Source of the DNA: Streptomyces sp. H27-H1
GTDB taxonomy: Bacteria > Actinomycetota > Actinomycetes > Streptomycetales > Streptomycetaceae
Direction of reading: 5' to 3'
DNA length: 61,606 bases
Assembly: GCF_026627445.1 (NCBI RefSeq)
Contig: NZ_JAPNLJ010000043.1
Span: 1 to 61,606 of the forward strand
Shown: positions 1 to 13,861 of the stretch, in pieces
Position numbering within the stretch: position 1 is the stretch's first letter
How the letters are laid out: each line of letters starts with the position of its first letter
The notes under the pieces: model-generated
Told to the model about the DNA's origin: nothing
Databases searched by the model: none
The model's input: the letters and a program-made list of their open reading frames with translations, nothing else
Program-made: the position numbers and the translations under genes

Positions 1-5
1 ATAGT

Positions 6-125
6 GTTTCGGTGGTCATAGCGTTAGGGAAACGCCCGGTTTACATTCCGAACCCGGAAGCTAAGCCTTTCAGCGCCGATGGTACTGCAGGGGGGACCCT
101 GTGGGAGAGTAGGACGCCGCCGAAC
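6..125 (+). rRNA. rrf: 5S ribosomal RNA
   Basis: The sequence matches the well-known Streptomyces 5S rRNA from GTTTCGGTGG to GCCGCCGAAC, whose ends pair to form helix I. It is the distal gene of an rRNA operon whose 16S and 23S genes lie left of the window. One oddity is CCCGGTTTACATT in loop C, where the usual Streptomyces sequence, as I recall it, has only two T residues. This is either a copy-specific variant or a homopolymer error. The 5' boundary is inferred from the family. Confidence 0.95.
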
Positions 126-130
126 AACCC

Positions 131-203
131 GCCCTTTTAGCTCAGTCGGTAGAGCGTCTCCATGGTAAGGAGAAGGTCAACGGTTCGATTCCGTTAAAGG
201 GCT
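131..203 (+). tRNA. tRNA-Thr (anticodon GGT)
   Basis: A full cloverleaf can be folded. The acceptor stem is GCCCTTT (131-137) with AAAGGGC (196-202), the D arm is GCTC/GAGC, the anticodon stem is TCTCC/GGAGA with loop ATGGTAA giving anticodon GGT, and the T arm is AACGG/CCGTT with loop TTCGATT. The discriminator base is T203. CCA is not encoded. It starts only five bases after the 5S gene with no terminator between, so it is probably cotranscribed with the rRNA operon. Confidence 0.96.
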
Positions 204-213
204 TTAAAATAAG

Positions 214-244
214 AAGGCCCCCGCCAATGGCGGGGGCCTTTTTT
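214..244 (+). terminator. Rho-independent terminator of the rRNA-tRNA operon
   Basis: The arms AAGGCCCCCGCC and GGCGGGGGCCTT form a 12-bp perfect stem (214-225 with 229-240) around a 3-base AAT loop, followed by a T tract from 239. It closes the 5S/tRNA-Thr transcript. Confidence 0.93.
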
Positions 245-255
245 GTTTTCGTGAT

Positions 256-369
256 TGTCTCCGGGTCGATCTTGACGTCATCGCGGCCGTTCCTTGGCTG
301 CCCGAGTTCGTGGAACTGTCCGTCCGGGAGGTGCTCGGGATCGGACTGACGCCTCGGGACGATGTCTGA
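256..369 (+). pseudogene. coding-like 3' remnant of an unidentified gene
   Basis: One plus-strand frame ending at TGA 367-369 reads like a genuine protein C-terminus (...DVIAAVPWLPEF..., ...VREVLGIGL..., ending PRDDV). Most of its third codon positions are G or C, and its own hairpin terminator follows at 382. No start codon or upstream coding sequence exists, because the tRNA terminator lies directly in front. I infer that it is the tail of a gene truncated when it was placed beside the tRNA. The family is not recognised, and it could be a chance open frame. Confidence 0.35.
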
Positions 370-381
370 CGGTCGATGACG

Positions 382-408
382 AAGGCCCCGCCTCTGGCGG
401 GGCCTTTT
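382..408 (+). terminator. hairpin terminator after the remnant, possibly bidirectional
   Basis: AAGGCCCCGCC (382-392) and GGCGGGGCCTT (396-406) form an 11-bp perfect stem around TCT, followed by TTTTGTGTTTT. The T tract is on the plus strand. From the minus side the hairpin also lies just beyond the stop of the SpoIIE phosphatase gene (stop near 425), so it may terminate both directions. Confidence 0.8.
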
Positions 409-424
409 GTGTTTTCGCCCTGTC

Positions 425-2959
425 TCAGGAAGCCGGCTGGTCGCCGTCGCGCTGCTGGGGGATGCGGAAGGCGAGGATGGCCATGTCGTCGGAGGCCGGT
501 TCGGCGGCGAAGCGTTCCACCGCGCGCAGGACGCGGGAGGCGACGGCGCCGGCGGTGAGGCCCGTACAGGTGGTGAGGACCTCGGCGAGGCCGTCGTCGC
601 CGAGCATGCGGGTGCCCTCGCGGCGTTCGGTCACGCCGTCCGTGACGCAGAGGAGGACGTCACCAGGGTCCAGGGTGAGGGTCTGCTCGTAGAGGTCGAG
701 GTCCTCGAGGACGCCGAGGAGCGGCTGCGGGTCGGCGGCCGAGGTGACCTCGCCGTTCGGGCGCAGGCGCAGCGGCAGCGGGTGACCGGCGCAGACGACC
801 TTCATGTGGGCGCCGCCGTCGGGCTGGGGGTAGAGCTCGCCGTAGAGCAGGGTGAGGAAGCGGCTGCGGTCGCCCTCGTCGAGGATGGCCGCGTTGAGGC
901 GTTCCAGTACGGCCGGGCCGCCGAGCCCCTCGCGGGCCAGGAGGCGCAGGGCGTGGCGGGCCAGGCCGGTGACGGCGGCCGCCTCCGGGCCCGTACCGCA
1001 GACGTCGCCGATGGCGAACCCGTAGACGCCGGGGCGGATCGGGAAGACGTCGTAGAAGTCTCCGCCCACCTCGTTGCCCTCGCCGGCGGCGCGGTAGATG
1101 ACCTCGACCTCGATGCCCGGGATGGTGGGGGAGCTGGGCGGCAGCAGGCTGCGCTGGAGGGAGCGGCTGATGGCGGTGCGCTCGGAGTACAGGCGGGCGT
1201 TGTCCAGAGCGAGGGCGGCGCGGCGTGAGAGGTCCTCGGCGAGTTCGAGGATCTCCTGCCGGAAGTGTTCCTCGGAGGGTTTGCCGAGGGTCAGCATGCC
1301 GATGACGCGGTTGCGGGCGAGGAGGGGGAGTACCACCGTCTCGCCGCCGACCGCGATCGTGGTTTCCGGCCACGGGCGGGCGCCTGCCTCGCGGACCGGT
1401 TCCGGCGGACTCACCTGGGAGAGCAGGGCCTTGAGGCCGTCGATGCGGTCCTCGTCCTCGTGCAGGACGTAGGAGAGGAACGGGTCGGAGGACTGGTCGG
1501 CGATGGTGTAGACGGCGCACCAGGTGGCCAGCGTCGGGACGGTCATCTGGGCCATGAGGGCCAGGGTCTGGTCCCGGTCGAGGGTGCCGGCGAGCAGGTC
1601 GGAGGCCTCGACGAGGAAGGAGAGGGAGCCGCGGCGCAGTCGTTCGAGCTCGCCGAGGCGGGCCGATTCCACGGCTAGGGCGATGCGGTCCGCGGCGAAC
1701 TGCAGGCGCAGGGCGTCGTCGTTGGAGTAGCGGCCGGGGATCTCGGCGGCGACGCCGAGGGAGCCGGTGAGGCGGCCTTCGACCTTGAGGGGCACGGTGA
1801 TGGCGGAGCGCATGCCGGTGGCTTCCAGGAGGGGTACGGCTCCCGGGACGACGACGAGGTCCTCGTGGACGGCGGGCATACGGGCGCTGCCGTACCGGTT
1901 GGTGCCTGCTTCGACGGGGATGCGGGCGAAGCGCTGGCGGGTGGAAGGCAGCCCGGTGGTGGCGCGGACCTCGAGTTCCGTCTCGTCGTCGGTGGCGAGG
2001 AGGAGGAAGGCGGAGTCGGCGTCGAGGAGGTCGCGGGCGCGTTCCACGGTGCGCTGGAGCAGTCCGTCGAGGTCGTCGGGGGCGGGGGAGCCGATGAAGA
2101 TCTCGAAGGGGTCCGTGGGACGGGACTCGGTGGGGTGGCCACCGTCGGTGGGGACCCGTACGGGGCTCTGCAGCAGGGCGCGCTCGTCGTCGTGCACGAG
2201 GAGGCAGACGATGGAGGGCTCGCCGTGGGCGTCACGGACCCGCAGGTGGGAGGCGTAGACGGGGATGACGCGGCCGTCGGCGCCGCGGATGCCGTAGCTG
2301 CCCTCCCAGCGGGACAGGCGCAGGGCCTCGGCGACGCCGGTGCCGGTGCCGGGGGTCTGGGGCCAGGCGGCGAGCTCGGCGAGCGGGCGGCCGACCGCCT
2401 TCGAGGCGAGGTGCCCGAAGATGATCTCGGCGTCGTCGTTCCAGGCGGAGACGGCGCCGGCGGAGTCGATCTGGAGGACGGCGACGCGGACCCGGCTGTC
2501 GGCCAGGGGAAGCAGCTGATCGGGGACGACGGGACCCGCGGAGCGGGTACCGACCGGCCGGTCCGGCATGTCGAGCCGGAACCACACGTGCTTGTGGGCG
2601 GCGGTGTACTCGACGCCCCAGCGGGTGGCGAGGGCGGCGCAGAGCATGAGCCCGCGGCCGTTCTCACGGTCGGGGTCGGCGTACGGGCGCTCGCCGGGAA
2701 GGTGGAGCGGGAGCTCGCGCTCCGGGTAGCGGTCGGCGACCTCGACCCGTACGCCGTCCTCGGTGCGCAGGCACAGGACTTCGGCGCGGGTGCCGGCGTG
2801 GACGACGGCGTTGGTGACGAGTTCGCTGGTGAGCACCACCGCGTCATCGATGATGTCGGCGAAACCCCAGCCCTGGAGGGTATCGCGGACGAATGCGCGG
2901 GCAGCGGCGACCGAACGCCCTTGGGGATCGAAACTGGCAGCCGCCCGTGCCGTGATCAC
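425..2959 (-). CDS. multidomain SpoIIE/RsbU-type PP2C phosphatase with HATPase, PAS and GAF domains
   Basis: The 844-residue protein starts with an RsbW/SpoIIAB-like ATPase domain (about 5-135; N box ELVTNAVVHAG, G box NGRGL). A PAS domain (about 165-270) and two GAF domains (about 295-435 and 450-590) follow. The C-terminal SpoIIE/PP2C phosphatase (about 620-835) keeps metal-binding motifs GGDFYDVF, GDVCGTG, VTDGV and SDDMAIL. Proteins of this class dephosphorylate anti-sigma-factor antagonists and often combine kinase and phosphatase activity in partner switching. The GTG start at 2959 is supported by GAAGGAGA just upstream. It is divergent from osaA with about 190 bp between, which suggests a shared stress-signalling role. 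The substrate is unknown. Confidence 0.93.
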   Translation of the reverse strand: MITARAAASFDPQGRSVAAARAFVRDTLQGWGFADIIDDAVVLTSELVTNAVVHAGTRAEVLCLRTEDGVRVEVADRYPERELPLHLPGERPYADPDRENGRGLMLCAALATRWGVEYTAAHKHVWFRLDMPDRPVGTRSAGPVVPDQLLPLADSRVRVAVLQIDSAGAVSAWNDDAEIIFGHLASKAVGRPLAELAAWPQTPGTGTGVAEALRLSRWEGSYGIRGADGRVIPVYASHLRVRDAHGEPSIVCLLVHDDERALLQSPVRVPTDGGHPTESRPTDPFEIFIGSPAPDDLDGLLQRTVERARDLLDADSAFLLLATDDETELEVRATTGLPSTRQRFARIPVEAGTNRYGSARMPAVHEDLVVVPGAVPLLEATGMRSAITVPLKVEGRLTGSLGVAAEIPGRYSNDDALRLQFAADRIALAVESARLGELERLRRGSLSFLVEASDLLAGTLDRDQTLALMAQMTVPTLATWCAVYTIADQSSDPFLSYVLHEDEDRIDGLKALLSQVSPPEPVREAGARPWPETTIAVGGETVVLPLLARNRVIGMLTLGKPSEEHFRQEILELAEDLSRRAALALDNARLYSERTAISRSLQRSLLPPSSPTIPGIEVEVIYRAAGEGNEVGGDFYDVFPIRPGVYGFAIGDVCGTGPEAAAVTGLARHALRLLAREGLGGPAVLERLNAAILDEGDRSRFLTLLYGELYPQPDGGAHMKVVCAGHPLPLRLRPNGEVTSAADPQPLLGVLEDLDLYEQTLTLDPGDVLLCVTDGVTERREGTRMLGDDGLAEVLTTCTGLTAGAVASRVLRAVERFAAEPASDDMAILAFRIPQQRDGDQPAS

Positions 2960-3145
2960 GAGTCTCCTTCGACGCGGTGGACATCGGATGCCAGGTTACT
3001 TACCTTCGCGGTCGCCATGGTGCCGTCGTCGGGGAATCCACCCACAGGGTGTGGCCGGTGTGCGATGGTGCCGGAGTGTTATGGCCCGGTTCGGCCGAGG
3101 TGAAACACTGGGCAGGCTTGGAGTCGGGTAGTAAGCGGGTGCAGT

Positions 3146-8710
<5,565 letters not shown>

Positions 8711-8712
8711 CC

Positions 8713-8755
8713 GGGCGGGCAGAGGGGGGCTCCCGAGGGAACCTTCTGCCCGCCC
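8713..8755 (+). terminator. inverted repeat between osaA and osaB
   Basis: GGGCGGGCAGA (8713-8723) pairs perfectly with TCTGCCCGCCC (8745-8755) around a 21-base G-rich loop. There is no T tract, which is common for actinomycete terminators. Together with the 229-bp gap it suggests that osaB has its own promoter. Confidence 0.65.
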
Positions 8756-8939
8756 ACCACGTTTCAGGTACGTGCGCTGTGACATCTTGGTGACAGGGTG
8801 TGGCGATCTCGGGACTGGGGCTACGATGACCGGCACAAGGACGGACGGCGCAAGGATGCCGTCCTCTGGGGCGGGGCCCGGCGCACAGGCCGGAGCCAGG
8901 AGCCGGGGAGGCCCCATGCCGGGGCGAGGAGGACAGGGC

Positions 8940-9626
8940 ATGGTGCAGAAGGCCAAGATCCTCCTGGTCGACGACCGGCCGGAGAATCTGCTGGCGCTGG
9001 AGGCCATCCTCTCCGCGCTCGATCAGACACTGGTCCGGGCGTCGTCGGGGGAGGAAGCGCTCAAGGCGCTGCTGACGGACGATTTCGCGGTCATCCTGCT
9101 CGACGTGCAGATGCCGGGCATGGACGGGTTCGAGACCGCCGCGCACATCAAGCGGCGGGAGCGGACCAGGGACATCCCGATCATCTTCCTGACCGCGATC
9201 AACCACGGTCCGCACCACACCTTCCGCGGGTACGCGGCGGGCGCGGTGGACTACATTTCGAAGCCCTTCGACCCGTGGGTGCTGCGGGCCAAGGTCTCGG
9301 TGTTCGTCGAGCTGTATACGAAGAACTGCCAACTGCGCGAGCAGGCGGCTCTGCTCAGGCTCCAGCTGGAGGGCGGCAGCTCCAACGGCGCGGTCGACGG
9401 CTCCAAGGAGACGGCCGGCCTGCTGGCCGAGCTCTCCGCGCGGCTCGCCGCCGTCGAGGAGCAGGCGGAAGCGCTGACCAAGCAGCTCGGCGAGGAGGCG
9501 GCCGATCCTTCGGTGGTGGCGACCGCCGCCCATCTGGAGCGCAAGCTCACCGGGCTGCGGCGGGCGCTCGACGCGTTGGAGCCGGGGACCGGCGGCGCGA
9601 GCGCCGTGCTGCCCGCGCAGGGCTGA
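8940..9626 (+). CDS. osaB: OsaB-like response regulator
   Basis: The 228-residue protein has an N-terminal CheY-like receiver: acidic pair VDD near residue 10, phospho-acceptor Asp55 in LLDVQMPGMDG, and the conserved Lys in YISKPFDP. A ~90-residue coiled-coil-like tail without a recognisable DNA-binding domain follows. I chose ATG 8940 because AGGAGGA (8927-8933) is ideally spaced and the receiver begins immediately. The frame is open back to 8772, and ATG 8916 is the main alternative. In S. coelicolor OsaB is osmotically induced and its loss blocks aerial growth under osmotic stress (family knowledge). OsaA is the likely cognate kinase. Confidence 0.92.
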   Translation: MVQKAKILLVDDRPENLLALEAILSALDQTLVRASSGEEALKALLTDDFAVILLDVQMPGMDGFETAAHIKRRERTRDIPIIFLTAINHGPHHTFRGYAAGAVDYISKPFDPWVLRAKVSVFVELYTKNCQLREQAALLRLQLEGGSSNGAVDGSKETAGLLAELSARLAAVEEQAEALTKQLGEEAADPSVVATAAHLERKLTGLRRALDALEPGTGGASAVLPAQG

Positions 9627-9827
9627 CGCCGGCGCGGCCTGCCCGTGAGCCCGAGAGGGCCTCGCGCGGGCTTGCCTGGCGGCCCGTCAGGTCTGGCGGG
9701 GCGCATGGCGGGCCGCCGGTACGGGGCGAGGCCGCAGGCGTCTGTCACCCGATCCCCGGAGCGACACGAACGGGTGAAGGGGTGGGCACGCGTGTCCACC
9801 GGCGTGCGCACCGGTAACCTCGGGCGC

Positions 9828-12647
9828 ATGGCCTCAAGTACGTCCGGTAAGGGTTCCCAGAGCACTGCGGGCAGCGCGAAGGGCCGCACCGGCCGTACGA
9901 CGGCGCCGGCGAAGAAAGCTGCCCCAGCCCGCAAGCCGCCCGCCAGGAAGGCGGCGCCCGCCACCAAGCGCGGCCCCGTCAAAAAGGTCGCGGCCAAGCC
10001 CGTGCCGTCCCCCACCGGGGGCGTTCTGCGGCTGGTGCGCGCCTTCTGGCTCGGCATCGCGCACGCGGTCGGCGCGATCTTCCGCGGTATCGGCCAGGGC
10101 GCGAAGAACCTGGACCCGGCCCACCGCAAGGACGGCCTCGCGCTGCTGCTGCTCGCGCTCGCGCTGATCGTCGCCGCCGGGACCTGGTCGAACCTGAACG
10201 GGCCGGTCGGGGACCTGGTGAGCATGCTGGTCACCGGCGCCTTCGGGCGGCTCGACCTGCTCGTGCCGGTCCTGCTCGGTGTCATGGCGGTACGTTTCAT
10301 CCGCCATCCCGAACAGGCCGACGCCAACGGCCGCATCGGCATCGGGCTCTCCGCGCTCGTCATCGGAGCCCTGGGGCTCGTGCACATCGCCTGCGGAGCC
10401 CCCGGGCGCGACGAGGGCACCACCGCCATGCAGAACGCCGGCGGGCTGATCGGCTGGGGCGCCTCGAAGCCGCTGATCTTCACGATGGGCGCACCGCTGG
10501 CCGTGCCGATGCTGGTGCTGCTCACGCTCTTCGGGCTGCTGGTCGTCACCGCCACCCCCGTCAACGCGATCCCGCAGCGACTGCGGAGCGCCGGGATCCG
10601 CCTGGGGATCATCGCGCCGAACGAGTACGACGAGGAGTACGGGGAGAGCGCGGGCGCGGCCTCGGCCTCGGCCGCCGCGGACCGGCACGACGCCGAGCAG
10701 TGGCGCGCCCGCTCCGTGAGCGCCGGGCCCGAGGATCCGTCGGAGGCCGCCGAGGAAGAGGCGCTCGCCCGGCGGCGGCGCCCCCGGCGGGCCGCCGGCC
10801 GGCCGTCCATGGACCGCGGGATGGACGCCGTCGACGTGGCGGCGGCGGCCGCCGCCGCGCTGGACGGGGTGGTGTACGGCGGGATGCCGCCCTCCCCGCT
10901 GGTCGCCGACCTCACCCAGGGCATCTCGGCGGAGCGCGAGGGCGCGGAGCTCACCGCTGCGGTGCCGGCGTCCCGCGAGGAGGGGCCCGCCCGCGAGGAG
11001 AAGCCCGTACCCGCGGAGAAGCCCGCTGCGGAGAAGCCCGCCGCGGCCGCGGCCGCGCCGAACGACACCACCGCGGCGGCCTCCGGGACGCTGTCCGTTC
11101 CCGACCTGACCAAGACCGCGCCGCAGACCCAGGCGCTGCCGCCGCGCGCCGAGCAGCTCCAGCTGCGCGGGGACATCACGTACTCCCTGCCCTCGCTGGA
11201 CCTGCTGGAGAAGGGCGGCCCGGGCAAGACCCGTAGCGCCGCGAACGACGCGGTGGTGGCCTCGCTGTCGAACGTGTTCATGGAGTTCAAGGTCGACGCG
11301 AAGGTCACCGGCTTCACCCGGGGTCCGACGGTGACCCGCTACGAGGTGGAGCTGGGCCCGGCCGTGAAGGTCGAGCGGATCACGGCGCTGGCGAAGAACA
11401 TCGCCTACGCCGTGGCCTCGCCCGACGTGCGCATCATCAGTCCGATCCCGGGCAAGTCGGCGGTCGGCATCGAGATCCCGAACACCGACCGCGAGATGGT
11501 CAACCTGGGGGACGTGCTCAGGCTGGCGGACGCGGCCGAGGACGACCATCCGATGCTGGTGGCGCTCGGCAAGGACGTCGAGGGCGGCTACGTCATGGCC
11601 AACCTGGCGAAGATGCCGCACGTACTGGTCGCCGGAGCCACCGGCTCCGGAAAGTCCTCCTGCATCAACTGCCTGATCACCTCGGTGATGGTGCGGGCCA
11701 CCCCGGAGGACGTCCGGATGGTGCTCGTGGACCCCAAGCGGGTGGAGCTGACGGCGTACGAGGGCATCCCGCACCTGATCACGCCGATCATCACCAACCC
11801 CAAGCGGGCCGCCGAGGCGCTCCAGTGGGTCGTGCGCGAGATGGACCTGCGCTACGACGACCTGGCGGCTTTCGGGTACCGGCACATCGACGACTTCAAC
11901 AAGGCGATCCGCGACGGCAAGATCAAACTGCCGCCGGGCAGCGAGCGGGAGCTCAGCCCGTACCCGTACCTGCTGGTGATCGTCGACGAGCTCGCCGACC
12001 TGATGATGGTGGCCCCGCGCGACGTGGAGGACTCGATCGTCCGCATCACCCAGCTGGCCCGCGCGGCCGGCATCCACCTGGTGCTCGCGACCCAGCGGCC
12101 CTCGGTGGACGTGGTCACCGGTCTGATCAAGGCGAACGTGCCCTCGCGCCTCGCCTTCGCCACCTCCTCGCTCGCCGACAGCCGGGTCATCCTGGACCAG
12201 CCGGGGGCGGAGAAGCTCATCGGCAAGGGCGACGGACTGTTCCTGCCGATGGGCGCGAACAAGCCGGTACGCCTCCAGGGCGCTTTTGTCACCGAGGACG
12301 AGATCGCCGGGATCGTGCAGCACTGCAAGGACCAGATGGCTCCCGTCTTCCGCAACGACGTGACCGTCGGGCAGAAGCAGAAGAAGGAGATCGACGAGGA
12401 GATCGGCGACGACCTGGACCTGCTGTGCCAGGCGGCCGAGCTGGTCGTCTCGACACAGTTCGGGTCCACCTCGATGCTCCAGCGCAAGCTGCGGGTCGGG
12501 TTCGCGAAGGCCGGGCGGCTGATGGACCTGATGGAGTCACGGGGCATCGTCGGACCGAGCGAGGGATCGAAGGCGCGCGACGTGATGCTGAAGGCCGACG
12601 AGCTGGACGGCGTGCTCGCGCTGATCCGGGGGGAGACCCCCGAATAG
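9828..12647 (+). CDS. ftsK: FtsK/SpoIIIE-family DNA translocase
   Basis: This septal DNA motor clears chromosomes during sporulation septation. The 939-residue protein has a Lys/Ala/Pro-rich N-terminus, several membrane helices (about residues 70-255), a charged low-complexity linker, and the RecA-like motor with Walker A GATGSGKS (about 603) and Walker B VIVDELADL (about 718). The C-terminal winged-helix gamma domain (STSMLQRKLRVGFAKAGRLM) reads polarity sequences. I chose ATG 9828. The frame is open to 9645, but no ribosome-binding site is seen for either start, and TAACCT sits exactly 7 nt before 9828, which fits a leaderless transcript. It lies between osaB and the RodZ-like gene. Confidence 0.95.
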   Translation: MASSTSGKGSQSTAGSAKGRTGRTTAPAKKAAPARKPPARKAAPATKRGPVKKVAAKPVPSPTGGVLRLVRAFWLGIAHAVGAIFRGIGQGAKNLDPAHRKDGLALLLLALALIVAAGTWSNLNGPVGDLVSMLVTGAFGRLDLLVPVLLGVMAVRFIRHPEQADANGRIGIGLSALVIGALGLVHIACGAPGRDEGTTAMQNAGGLIGWGASKPLIFTMGAPLAVPMLVLLTLFGLLVVTATPVNAIPQRLRSAGIRLGIIAPNEYDEEYGESAGAASASAAADRHDAEQWRARSVSAGPEDPSEAAEEEALARRRRPRRAAGRPSMDRGMDAVDVAAAAAAALDGVVYGGMPPSPLVADLTQGISAEREGAELTAAVPASREEGPAREEKPVPAEKPAAEKPAAAAAAPNDTTAAASGTLSVPDLTKTAPQTQALPPRAEQLQLRGDITYSLPSLDLLEKGGPGKTRSAANDAVVASLSNVFMEFKVDAKVTGFTRGPTVTRYEVELGPAVKVERITALAKNIAYAVASPDVRIISPIPGKSAVGIEIPNTDREMVNLGDVLRLADAAEDDHPMLVALGKDVEGGYVMANLAKMPHVLVAGATGSGKSSCINCLITSVMVRATPEDVRMVLVDPKRVELTAYEGIPHLITPIITNPKRAAEALQWVVREMDLRYDDLAAFGYRHIDDFNKAIRDGKIKLPPGSERELSPYPYLLVIVDELADLMMVAPRDVEDSIVRITQLARAAGIHLVLATQRPSVDVVTGLIKANVPSRLAFATSSLADSRVILDQPGAEKLIGKGDGLFLPMGANKPVRLQGAFVTEDEIAGIVQHCKDQMAPVFRNDVTVGQKQKKEIDEEIGDDLDLLCQAAELVVSTQFGSTSMLQRKLRVGFAKAGRLMDLMESRGIVGPSEGSKARDVMLKADELDGVLALIRGETPE

Positions 12648-12850
12648 CGGGTAAAGGACTGAGGCAACCGTTTCCCCCGGGCGTGCGTCCAGTTGAGAGA
12701 GGTGGCGGCGTGTTCCGGGTCGCCGCACCGGGCGGGAGCCTCTTGGCCATTCGTATGGCGTAGGGAGCCCCCCCTCCGGTTGCTCCACCCTTTCGTCACC
12801 CCCCTAGACTGGACTTTCCGCAGGTGGCTACACGCTCGAAAGGCGCCCTC

Positions 12851-13747
12851 GTGTCCATCGGCAACGCCAACTCCCCCGAAGAAGAGCGGCCTTCGACCGA
12901 CGACCGGTCCGAGGACCGCATCGTCGAACCTTCCGTCGAAGAGCCGTCGATCGGGACGGCCCTCAAGAAGGCCCGGATCGCCGCCGGGCTGACCGTCGAC
13001 GAGGTCAGTTCCACCACCCGCGTGCGCATTCCGATCGTGCACGCCATCGAATCCGACGATTTCACTCGCTGCGGCGGCGATGTCTACGCCCGCGGCCATA
13101 TCCGTACGCTCGCCCGTGCCGTACGACTCGATCCGGAACCCCTGATCGACAGCTACGACGCGGCCCACGGCGGCCGGCCGGCACCCACCTCCGCCGCGCC
13201 CAGGTTCGAAGCCGAGCGAATCCGCCCCGAACGGCAGCGGCCCAACTGGACCGCCGCCATGGTCGCCGCCATCGTCGCCGTGATCGGCTTCGTCGGCTTC
13301 ACGGCCTTCGGAGGCGCCGACGAGAAGACCAAGCGGCCGGTGGCGGAAGGTTCCGCCGCACCCAAACCCGCCCCCACTCCGAACGCGGGCAAGCCCTCGG
13401 TCCAGGCGCCGCCGGCGCCGACGTCACCCAAGCCCGAGCCCTCTGACAGTGCCATCGCCGCCGCGCCCAAGGACCTCGTCACGGTCGTCCTGACGGCCCA
13501 CGACGGCGAGAGCTGGATCTCGGCCAAGGATCACAGCGGCCGGCTCCTCTTCGACGGCACCCTTCAGTCGGGGCAGTCGAAGACGTTCACGGACAAGGAG
13601 TCCATCGACCTGGTGCTCGGCGATGCCGGGGTCGTGAAGCTCTTCGTGAACGGCAAGGAGATCAAGGACGAATTCCAGCCCGGACAGGTGGAACGTCTCA
13701 CATACACCAAGGACGACCCCCGTCAGGGCCAGGCCCAGGCGGGCTGA
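12851..13747 (+). CDS. RodZ-like protein: cytoplasmic HTH, single membrane helix, DUF4115 tail
   Basis: The 298-residue protein has an N-terminal Xre-type helix-turn-helix (about 35-100; ...ALKKARIAAGLTVDEVS..., YARGHIRTLARAV), one membrane helix (about residues 137-157; VAAIVAVIGFVGFTAF), a Pro/Ala-rich linker, and a C-terminal beta-rich DUF4115 domain. This is the RodZ arrangement. In rods RodZ links MreB to peptidoglycan synthesis; in Streptomyces a sporulation-wall role is plausible but inferred. I chose GTG 12851 because AAAGG is correctly spaced; GTG 12824 is the alternative. A strong terminator follows. Confidence 0.88.
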   Translation: MSIGNANSPEEERPSTDDRSEDRIVEPSVEEPSIGTALKKARIAAGLTVDEVSSTTRVRIPIVHAIESDDFTRCGGDVYARGHIRTLARAVRLDPEPLIDSYDAAHGGRPAPTSAAPRFEAERIRPERQRPNWTAAMVAAIVAVIGFVGFTAFGGADEKTKRPVAEGSAAPKPAPTPNAGKPSVQAPPAPTSPKPEPSDSAIAAAPKDLVTVVLTAHDGESWISAKDHSGRLLFDGTLQSGQSKTFTDKESIDLVLGDAGVVKLFVNGKEIKDEFQPGQVERLTYTKDDPRQGQAQAG

Positions 13748-13770
13748 CCAGCAGGGAATAAATCGTTCCG

Positions 13771-13804
13771 GATCCCCGGGGTGCCGCGCCGCACTCCGGG
13801 GATC
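13771..13804 (+). terminator. hairpin terminator after the RodZ-like gene
   Basis: GATCCCCGGGGTGC (13771-13784) pairs with GCACTCCGGGGATC (13791-13804) over 14 bp with one G-T wobble and a 6-base loop. It ends the upstream transcript before rimO. Confidence 0.8.
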
Positions 13805-13861
13805 TTGTCGTACCGGGACGGGAGGCGGGGGCCGGTGCCGGGACGAAGTAGTCTTGAGCCC

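Noticed and set aside
3102..3131. A possible SigB-type promoter (GGGTAG at 3126) in front of osaA
   Set aside because: The -10-like GGGTAG is present, but no acceptable -35 (GNNT at 14-16 bp) fits, so I do not list it.
9834..12323. An 829-residue frame antisense to ftsK
   Set aside because: It is a shadow of the conserved FtsK reading, with Arg/Gly/His-rich composition and no domain.
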